NCBI GenBank assembly: GCA_012728025.1
Contig: JAAYFX010000011.1
Location: 1-18,900, forward strand
Direction of reading: 5' to 3'
Source: Clostridiales bacterium
GTDB lineage: Bacteria; Bacillota; Clostridia; Oscillospirales; Oscillospiraceae
Length of the DNA stretch: 18,900 bases
Both the position numbers and the translations under genes were made by a program. The notes under the pieces were generated by a model. It had not been told where the DNA came from and searched no databases. It saw only the letters and a list, made by a program, of their open reading frames with translations. Below are positions 13,793-18,900 of this stretch, piece by piece. How positions within the stretch are numbered: position 1 is the stretch's first letter; each line of letters opens with the position of its first letter.

Positions 13793-16387
13793 TTATCTTT
13801 GCTCGTTAATATAAATGCTTATTCGGCTTTGGATAACATCCGCCGTTTGGTCAACGGTTTTTTCCCCTGCGAAGAAGAAGGCCGCCTCCTCATTTATGAT
13901 GTTTAAAACGCTCTCATCATAAACGGCAGTGTTCTCAACAGAATTTATAAGGGCCCTAAACTGGTCTGCTTCTTCCTGACTCAAGGCATAAAACTCAATC
14001 ATAGGTCCGTTGCCCATGCTCATGCCCCCATGGGACTGGGGAACCTTATTGCCATCCCCGTCGGTATAATACTCCTGAACCATCTCTTCTTCAAGCTGCT
14101 TGTCAAAGGCCTTTTGCATTATGGGGAAGTTCCAGCTAAGGTTCTCCTGATAATCGTCGGACAAAAGACCTCGCATAAACTGCCAAGCGCCTTCTTTTTC
14201 TTTGCAGGATGTAGTCATTGAGATGCCGCTTTCAAAACTTGCCACGTTGCCGTTTTTCTTATCTGTGGGGAAGCCTTTAAAGACTACATCTCCGCCGAAC
14301 ATGGCTTTGTAATACTGAAAATCAGTGAAATCACTGGCACTGAAGGTTTCAAAAAGCTGACGGCCCTCCTGAATAAGGGTGCCGCTATCTATCCATTCGC
14401 CGCTTTCATAAAACTTTTCCATCTCATCCTGAGAGGGGAAGGTATTTGCAAAGCCTAAAAGCTTTTTAAAATCCTCTGTATTGAAGCTGCTCTCACCGGT
14501 TTGCCAGTTCATATAGTTATCCATATTCAGCATACATAGCATCTGAAGAACTGATTCTCGGCTTATATACTGACCCATGGGCAGGTCTGCCTGAGGGTTT
14601 TGTTCGATAACAGCCTGCATCTCATCAATACTCCAGCCCATTTCCGGCCCAAGAACAGAGGCCGAGCCAATAATGGAAATAACGCTAAAGCTGGGGGAAA
14701 TCTGATAAAGCTTGCCCTCTGTTTCCAAGGCTCCCGCTATGCTTTTTATAAAATCATCCTTTGAAATGTCGGGGTCTTTGTCTATAAAACTGTATAAGTC
14801 TACAAGCAGACCTTTAGAAGCATATTGCTGATAGGGAAGATTGGATATGCTTATAAGATCGGGTGCTTTTCCTGATATTATCTCTGTGTTCAGCTTTATA
14901 AGCCCTGCATCCCAGTCCTCGTCATTGTTATATTCAGAATAATCCTTGACTTCAATGCGGTAATCGGGGTTGGTTTTGTTAAAGCTTAAAATCTGCTTTC
15001 TAAGCCCATAGTCAATATACATGGTCGCAAGAGAAATCGTTGTCTTTTGTTTCACTTCACTGCGAGGAGTTTTTATCATGGTTATAACTTCATAGCTGGG
15101 GCCGTTTTCATTCTCCCAATTGCTGGCAATGGCAAAAACGCTGCCATCATCCAAAACAGTTGAAAACTCTATTGTGTTATTGTCAACATCACTGTTTATC
15201 CAGTTTAAAATCTTTTCCTTTGTCTCTGTTTCAAAGGAATAGCCGTAAAGTGAGGAGCCGTCCGTATAGCAGAAATCATAGGCATTGCCTCCGGAGCTTG
15301 TGTCCCAAACTTCACTGGGAATGTTTATTTCCGCTCCCCAGCCCTTAGCACCAAAATCAATAAGCTTTAAAACCATATTGCCTGAATCGCCGTAAGAAGT
15401 TACGCCAACTCTGCCATCACTTATTCCAACAAGCCTGTTCACCCAAGTGTCCAAGGTCAGCTTAAATTGGAAGTCTCCGTCTTTTCCTATAACATAAATT
15501 GTGGCATCGCCATCGGAAATATAAACATTTCCCTCACCGTCCATGGTCATGTCACTTATGTAAAACTGCCTGCTGTATCCGCTCATATCAGGCTCGGCTT
15601 CCTCTATAAACTGGGATAGGTCAACAGAGGATATTTCTGCACCTGTTGAAGAAAGCTTGCGGATAAAGTTTTGCCTTTCGTCATCTACATAATACTCCCA
15701 CATATCATCCTTGGCAGGGTCAAAATCAGAAGGCAGGTCGTATATCGTTGTGCTGACATACTCGGCAACCCATATATTACCCTCCTCATCGGCAATTATC
15801 TTGTCAAGTCCGGAGTAACTGTTTAAGGGGTCGGGATTTGAGGGAGGTGTATAGTCACTTAAAGGAGTATAAGCTGTGCCGTCCATCTTTACAGAGTAAA
15901 GTCCGCTTATGTACTGAATGTCAAAGTCCTTCGTGGATGAAAATAAGTTCAAATCCGTTCCAGAAGCTACGGCAGTGATAGGCTCTGCCTCATCCGTATC
16001 CGCTTCTGCCTCCGGTGTTTCATCTTCTGCTTCTTCTGAACCATCTTCCCCTTCAAAGGTCACCGCTTCATCCCTTGCGTCTTCTCCGTAAAGGGTGGAA
16101 TAATACTCATCCATCTCTTTCAGCTCATCTTCTGTAACTAAAGAGCCGTCGGAATGTACAGCAATGTTGGCACTAAAATAAATGGTGTCCCCCGCTGCGT
16201 AAGGTGTGTGCATTTCAGTAATGGCCTTGTCTAGGGTAGCGTAGTTTGCCACATAGACATAATCAGAAAGCACCTCGCCGTTTTCGTCCCCGTTCTTTTC
16301 TTTTTTACCGCAGGCGGTAAGAGGTGCTGCAAGTAATGAAACTGCCAAAACTAAAACAAGGGATTTTTTTAAACTTTTCTTTCTCAT
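13793..16387 (-). CDS. Lipoprotein: beta-propeller-like region fused to extracellular solute-binding domain
   Basis: This 864-aa protein begins with a lipoprotein signal peptide, with lipobox LTAC and lipidated Cys26, so it is tethered outside the membrane. An acidic Glu/Asp linker covers about 101-136. Residues 150-445 contain blade-like repeats: IIADEEGNIWVAEY (197-210), MTMDGEGNVYISDGD (280-294), VGISDGRVGVTSYGD (320-334), YTDGSSLYGYSFE (374-386) and VLDDGSVFAIASN (411-423), like NHL or PQQ-type propellers. Residues 446-864 form a family 1 solute-binding domain (ISLATMYIDYGLRKQILSFN, IISGKAPDLISISNLPYQ). Ordinary binding proteins have about 430-550 aa, so the propeller part is an addition. 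AAGGAG at 16395-16400 is 7 nt before the ATG. A strong promoter lies upstream and two sugar-type permeases follow, so it presumably feeds them. Ligand unknown; the propeller call rests on repeat pattern only. Confidence 0.87.
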   Translation of the reverse strand: MRKKSLKKSLVLVLAVSLLAAPLTACGKKEKNGDENGEVLSDYVYVANYATLDKAITEMHTPYAAGDTIYFSANIAVHSDGSLVTEDELKEMDEYYSTLYGEDARDEAVTFEGEDGSEEAEDETPEAEADTDEAEPITAVASGTDLNLFSSTKDFDIQYISGLYSVKMDGTAYTPLSDYTPPSNPDPLNSYSGLDKIIADEEGNIWVAEYVSTTIYDLPSDFDPAKDDMWEYYVDDERQNFIRKLSSTGAEISSVDLSQFIEEAEPDMSGYSRQFYISDMTMDGEGNVYISDGDATIYVIGKDGDFQFKLTLDTWVNRLVGISDGRVGVTSYGDSGNMVLKLIDFGAKGWGAEINIPSEVWDTSSGGNAYDFCYTDGSSLYGYSFETETKEKILNWINSDVDNNTIEFSTVLDDGSVFAIASNWENENGPSYEVITMIKTPRSEVKQKTTISLATMYIDYGLRKQILSFNKTNPDYRIEVKDYSEYNNDEDWDAGLIKLNTEIISGKAPDLISISNLPYQQYASKGLLVDLYSFIDKDPDISKDDFIKSIAGALETEGKLYQISPSFSVISIIGSASVLGPEMGWSIDEMQAVIEQNPQADLPMGQYISRESVLQMLCMLNMDNYMNWQTGESSFNTEDFKKLLGFANTFPSQDEMEKFYESGEWIDSGTLIQEGRQLFETFSASDFTDFQYYKAMFGGDVVFKGFPTDKKNGNVASFESGISMTTSCKEKEGAWQFMRGLLSDDYQENLSWNFPIMQKAFDKQLEEEMVQEYYTDGDGNKVPQSHGGMSMGNGPMIEFYALSQEEADQFRALINSVENTAVYDESVLNIINEEAAFFFAGEKTVDQTADVIQSRISIYINEQR

Positions 16388-16444
16388 CTCATCTCTCCTT
16401 ATTGTTCACCCTTGGGTGTTATGTTCGTATTAGTACACCTAAAA

Positions 16445-16473
16445 AATATACCACCGGTAGAAGCATATGTCAA
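16445..16473 (-). promoter_or_regulatory. Strong promoter of the transporter run
   Basis: On the minus strand TTGACA (16468-16473) and TATATT (16445-16450) are separated by 17 nt. The -35 is perfect and the -10 matches 5 of 6. Transcription would start near 16438, leaving a leader of about 50 nt before the lipoprotein ATG. Confidence 0.8.
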
Positions 16474-16487
16474 ACACTTTGTGGTAT
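16448..16487. repeat. Inverted repeat flanking the transporter promoter, candidate operator
   Basis: ATACCAC at 16448-16454 and GTGGTAT at 16481-16487 are perfect 7-bp reverse complements, 33 bp apart centre to centre, about three helical turns. One arm overlaps the -10 and the other lies just upstream of the -35, as expected for a dimeric or looping regulator. The regulator is not in the window. Confidence 0.45.
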
Positions 16488-16574
16488 CAAATTATCAGAC
16501 GTTTAGCTGGAAAAAATGTTCCAAGGCTAGTTTAAAGTAAATCTGCATCATTTTTGCAACCTTTGTTCTAATAT

Positions 16575-16589
16575 GGCATTGCCAATGCC
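16575..16589. repeat. 15-bp palindrome in the divergent intergenic region
   Basis: GGCATTGCCAATGCC has perfect 6-bp arms around GCC. A 3-nt loop and lack of a T-run argue against a terminator; the symmetry and upstream location suit a protein-binding site. Which of the two flanking promoters it would serve is unclear. Confidence 0.4.
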
Positions 16590-16669
16590 TTACTAAGTTT
16601 TTGACTAATGATTTATACCTTTGACGACATCTTTAGCAAAAACTTACAAAAAATTGACTATTTTTTCTC

Positions 16670-16698
16670 TTGACATACATAAATAAAACTGTTAAAAC
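16670..16698 (+). promoter_or_regulatory. Candidate promoter for the phospholipase C-like gene
   Basis: TTGACA at 16670-16675 is a perfect -35. With a 17-nt spacer the -10 is TAAAAC at 16693-16698, 4 of 6 matches. This would give a leader of about 125 nt before the ATG at 16829. A TATAGT at 16791-16796 is closer to the gene but has no credible -35. Confidence 0.4.
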
Positions 16699-16828
16699 TA
16701 ATCTGAGTCATATTTTATATGAATAGTTTTATCCGTTATACGCAGCAATACAATTAGCAGTCTGATTTTTATGTCTTTTATTATTTTCTTTATAGTGTAA
16801 AAATCAAGAGATTGCATTAGGAGAATAA

Positions 16829-17581
16829 ATGAAATCAACCTCACATTTCGCAATGGGCCACCTTCTATACGCTTCCCTTCAGGCTAGGGGCGTACATCTT
16901 AACAGAATCGCCTTCGTATACGGAAATATCGCTCCGGACTATGCTCCGCAGCTTCTTTTTCCCACTCATTTTGGCAAGGTCTGCTTCCGTGCTGTTGACG
17001 GGATTGCAAAAGAGCTTTCCCAGCTTCCTCTTGACGAATCCGGACGGGTTAACGCCGAGTATTCCAAGCAACTGGGCATTATGTGCCATTTCATCTGTGA
17101 TTATTTTTGCTTTGCCCATAATAAGGGTTTTTCCGGCGGTCTAGCCCAACACGTGGCTTACGAAAACCGGCTGGACTTATATCTTCGACGCTGCTGTGCA
17201 AAGCTTTTTGACAAAGAGACGGCCCCAACTGTTGCCTTTTTTGATTTGGACGCTAAAAAAGATATTGCCCTCTCGTACTCTACCGACATACTTATGGATG
17301 ATATAGAGGAGCAAAAGGGCGAGTATCTTGCGCTTTGTAACAGCCTTAGAAATGACCTTCGCTTTTCTTTTGATATGTGTATGCAAGCTATTTTATCCCT
17401 TGTATCCATTTCAAAAAAGGTTCCTTCACCTCACTATGATTTTTGGTTTGATGACCTTATGCTTCCGCTAAAAGGCTATGCCACAGGGAACAGCATGGTT
17501 TTCAAAATGTTCTTTTTAAGAAACCGCAACAATAATATTTTCTTTCTACCGGAGCTTATGCCTCCCATTGCCGCATTCTGA
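16829..17581 (+). CDS. Zinc-dependent phospholipase C family protein, apparently not secreted
   Basis: This 250-aa protein carries the metal ligands of the zinc-dependent phospholipase C family (PF00882, as in clostridial alpha-toxin). His87, Asp91 and His97 lie in CHFICDYFCFAHN, and His108 and Glu112 in QHVAYEN, giving HxxxDxxxxxH then HxxxE. His11 (GHLLYA), Asp37 in GNIAPDYAP and His47 in PTHFG fit the remaining ligand positions. Secreted relatives have a signal peptide and use the mature N-terminal Trp as a ligand; here the protein begins MKSTSHFAMGH with no signal peptide, so it looks cytoplasmic and the enzyme activity is uncertain. No C-terminal C2-like domain is present. AGGAG lies 6 nt before the ATG. 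It is monocistronic, read divergently from the transporter run. Substrate could be a phospholipid or another phosphodiester. Confidence 0.85.
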   Translation: MKSTSHFAMGHLLYASLQARGVHLNRIAFVYGNIAPDYAPQLLFPTHFGKVCFRAVDGIAKELSQLPLDESGRVNAEYSKQLGIMCHFICDYFCFAHNKGFSGGLAQHVAYENRLDLYLRRCCAKLFDKETAPTVAFFDLDAKKDIALSYSTDILMDDIEEQKGEYLALCNSLRNDLRFSFDMCMQAILSLVSISKKVPSPHYDFWFDDLMLPLKGYATGNSMVFKMFFLRNRNNNIFFLPELMPPIAAF

Positions 17582-17622
17582 TTTATTTTTAAGGCGCCTT
17601 TTTTAAAGGGACACTTTTCAAA

Positions 17623-17670
17623 AAAATTGCGCATCCTGCAATAAGCCGGATGCGCAATTTTGCTTTTTTT
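17623..17670. terminator. Bidirectional terminator between the phospholipase C-like gene and gap
   Basis: The arms at 17623-17636 and 17648-17661 are perfect 14-bp reverse complements around an 11-nt loop (core TTGCGCATCC). A T-run follows on the plus strand (17664-17670) and another on the minus strand from the A-run at 17621-17626. It lies between two converging genes and suits both. Confidence 0.93.
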
Positions 17671-17686
17671 AATTATCGCAGTAAGG

Positions 17687-18694
17687 TTAAGCTTCCACAG
17701 AATTAATATACTCAATCAGGTCTATAACCTTGTTGCTGTATCCCCACTCGTTGTCATACCATGAAACAAGCTTAACGAAGGTGTCGTTTAGCATTATGCC
17801 GGCATCAGCATCAAAAATGCTGGTACGTGCATCGCCGATAAAGTCTGAGGAAACAACCTTCTCAGCTGTGTAGCCCAAAATGCCCTTAAGCTCGCCTTCA
17901 GAAGCCTGCTTTATAACCTTGCAAATTTCCTCGTAGTTAGTTGCCTTTTTAAGATTAACTGTAAGGTCAACAACAGAAACGTTCAGGGTGGGAACCCTAA
18001 AGGACATACCGGTAAGCTTTCCGTCAAGCTCGGGAATAACCTTGCCGACAGCCTTGGCAGCACCGGTGCTGGAGGGGATAATGTTGCCGGCGGCAGCCCT
18101 GCCGCCACGCCAGTCTTTCTGGGAGGGTCCGTCAACGGTACGCTGGGTTGAGGTGGTTGCGTGAACTGTTGTCATAAGGCCGCTTTCAATGCCGAAATTA
18201 TCGTGTATAACCTTGGCTAAAGGAGCAAGGCAGTTTGTGGTGCAAGAGGCGTTGGAAACAATCTTCGTGTTGGGTACATAGGTCTTTTCGTTAACTCCCA
18301 TGACAAACATGGGCGCATCTTTTGAGGGAGCAGAGATAACAACGTGCTTTGCCCCCGCATCTATGTGAGCCTGAGCCTTTTCAATAACTGTGAATATGCC
18401 GGTGGATTCAATTACAAAGTCAACACCCAGCTTGCCCCAAGGAAGCTTTGAAGGGTCCTTTTCGCTGAAAACGGGAATGGTGTTCCCATTAACTATAATG
18501 CTGTTTTCAGTGTATGAAATCTCTCCGTCAAACCTGCCGTGAACTGTATCGTATTTGAGCATATAAGACATATAGTCCGGTGTGAGCATATCATTTATGC
18601 CAACAAACTCAATGTTTTTGTTGCTCAGGCCAGCACGAAATGCCAGCCGCCCGATTCTACCGAAGCCATTGATTGCAACCTTAATTTTACTCAT
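17687..18694 (-). CDS. gap: Glyceraldehyde-3-phosphate dehydrogenase, type I
   Basis: This glycolytic enzyme oxidises glyceraldehyde 3-phosphate to 1,3-bisphosphoglycerate with NAD and phosphate. Its 335 aa are the normal length. The NAD fold opens with KVAINGFGRIGRLAFR (5-20), and Asn34-Asp35 follow the second strand. The catalytic Cys151 sits in SNASCTTNCLAPLAK and its partner His178 in TTVHATTSTQ. SWYDNEWGYSNKVIDL closes the catalytic domain. AGGGGG at 18702-18707 is 7 nt before the ATG. A strong promoter lies upstream, and the downstream hairpin ends the transcript, so it is probably monocistronic; pgk and tpi are not adjacent on this side. The symbol gap (gapA) is given by family; whether the genome has further copies is unknown. 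Confidence 0.97.
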   Translation of the reverse strand: MSKIKVAINGFGRIGRLAFRAGLSNKNIEFVGINDMLTPDYMSYMLKYDTVHGRFDGEISYTENSIIVNGNTIPVFSEKDPSKLPWGKLGVDFVIESTGIFTVIEKAQAHIDAGAKHVVISAPSKDAPMFVMGVNEKTYVPNTKIVSNASCTTNCLAPLAKVIHDNFGIESGLMTTVHATTSTQRTVDGPSQKDWRGGRAAAGNIIPSSTGAAKAVGKVIPELDGKLTGMSFRVPTLNVSVVDLTVNLKKATNYEEICKVIKQASEGELKGILGYTAEKVVSSDFIGDARTSIFDADAGIMLNDTFVKLVSWYDNEWGYSNKVIDLIEYINSVEA

Positions 18695-18716
18695 GTATAG
18701 ACCCCCTATATTTTAT

Positions 18717-18737
18717 CACAAGTTTGGTTTTCTTGTG
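18717..18737 (-). repeat. Short hairpin in the gap leader
   Basis: CACAAG (18717-18722) and CTTGTG (18732-18737) form a 6-bp stem with a 9-nt loop in the roughly 65-nt untranslated leader of gap. The 8-bp palindrome AAACGTTT at 18749-18756 lies between it and the promoter. Either could be a regulatory site, but both are short. Confidence 0.35.
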
Positions 18738-18767
18738 CCAGACGTGTGAAACGTTTGTTATGTTTTT

Positions 18768-18796
18768 ATTGTAACATAATATCCACAGTTTGTAAA
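18768..18796 (-). promoter_or_regulatory. Promoter of gap
   Basis: On the minus strand TTTACA (18791-18796) and TACAAT (18768-18773) are separated by 17 nt, each with one mismatch to consensus. The -10 is preceded by TGT. Transcription would start near 18761. Confidence 0.8.
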
Positions 18797-18810
18797 TCTT
18801 TCAATTGTTA

Positions 18811-18834
18811 AAAAATGCAAATTAGTCTGCATTT
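18811..18834 (-). terminator. Small intrinsic terminator upstream of gap
   Basis: On the minus strand AAATGCA (18828-18834) and TGCATTT (18813-18819) form a 7-bp stem with an 8-nt loop, followed directly by more T residues (six in a row with the arm end). It starts 2 bp after the stop codon of the edge reading frame, which is where a terminator of that gene would lie. Confidence 0.6.
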
Positions 18835-18835
18835 A

Positions 18836-18900
18836 TTATTTATCCACATTTCTGGAGAAGGAAACCCCGTCTTTATGGAGATAAATATCCAGAGTAACCC
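18836..18900 (-). CDS. Probable 3' end of an unidentified minus-strand gene, truncated by window edge
   Basis: A minus-strand frame open to the right edge encodes the last 20 residues VTLDIYLHKDGVSFSRNVDK and stops with TAA at 18836-18838. Only its position supports it: the stop is followed at once by a hairpin with a T-run, then the gap promoter. The residue mix looks protein-like, but the piece is too short to identify. Another minus-strand frame also stays open across this stretch. Confidence 0.38.
   Translation of the reverse strand, partial: VTLDIYLHKDGVSFSRNVDK

Larger units (their letters stand above)
16388..16828. other. Divergent 441-bp intergenic region with regulatory elements
   Basis: This AT-rich stretch separates the minus-strand transporter run from the plus-strand phospholipase-like gene. 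It holds a near-consensus promoter for the transporter run, a 7-bp inverted repeat flanking it, a CACCC/GGGTG dyad at 16407-16418 in the transporter leader, a 15-bp dyad GGCATTGCCAATGCC at 16575-16589, four TTGAC copies (16601, 16621, 16654, 16670), and a weaker promoter candidate for the plus-strand gene. I see no credible protein or known structured RNA in it. Confidence 0.6.

Noticed and set aside
8650..16387. Mobile or phage origin for the transporter run
   Set aside because: No integrase, transposase, flanking repeats or tRNA site was seen, and base composition looks like the neighbouring genes.
17591..17600. AAGGCGCCTT followed by T-run as a terminator
   Set aside because: The palindrome has no room for a loop; the true terminator is the 14-bp stem at 17623-17661.
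18744..18760. Catabolite (cre) site around AAACGTTT before gap
   Set aside because: Aligned on its central CG, the sequence matches only a few fixed positions of the cre consensus, so I keep it only as an unassigned palindrome.

Overview
The window looks like chromosome of a low- to mid-GC, Gram-positive (monoderm) anaerobe of the Clostridia, probably near the Oscillospiraceae/Ruminococcaceae. The evidence is a single-chain clostridial-type PurL tail, an argCJBDF cluster, AGGAGG-type ribosome binding sites, short AT-rich intergenic regions with intrinsic terminators, and a lipoprotein-anchored solute-binding protein. The genus assignment is inference; no marker gene is present.

Left part, mostly plus strand. 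The window opens inside the glutaminase end of purL. A strong promoter at 554-582 then starts a small conserved protein of unknown function and a secreted SH3-SH3-NlpC/P60 cell-wall peptidase, closed by a terminator at 1987-2017. Next is an arginine biosynthesis operon, argC-argJ-argB-argD-argF (2178-7341). It is preceded by a promoter with an ARG-box-like operator and ends in a long terminator hairpin. ArgJ recycles the acetyl group, and ArgB carries the features of arginine-inhibited enzymes, so feedback probably acts at ArgB. After the terminator comes a PRK06851-type P-loop ATPase whose second nucleotide site appears to have decayed.

Middle part, minus strand (16387 down to 8650). This is a five-gene run: a large lipoprotein with a beta-propeller-like region fused to a solute-binding domain, two sugar-type ABC permeases, a membrane fusion protein with a very long coiled coil, and a two-helix membrane protein with a MacB-type extracellular domain. 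It has a near-consensus promoter (16445-16473), a hairpin between the binding-protein gene and the permeases, and a bidirectional terminator at its end. There is no ATPase gene in the run. The pairing of a sugar importer with exporter-like MFP/MacB parts is the most unusual system in the window.

Right part. A 440-bp region with divergent promoters separates the transporter run from a plus-strand zinc-dependent phospholipase C-like protein that has no visible signal peptide. It converges on a bidirectional terminator with the minus-strand glycolytic gap gene. Upstream of the gap promoter, a short reading frame followed by its own terminator suggests the 3' end of another minus-strand gene at the right edge.

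No rRNA, tRNA, CRISPR array, insertion sequence or phage gene was seen.
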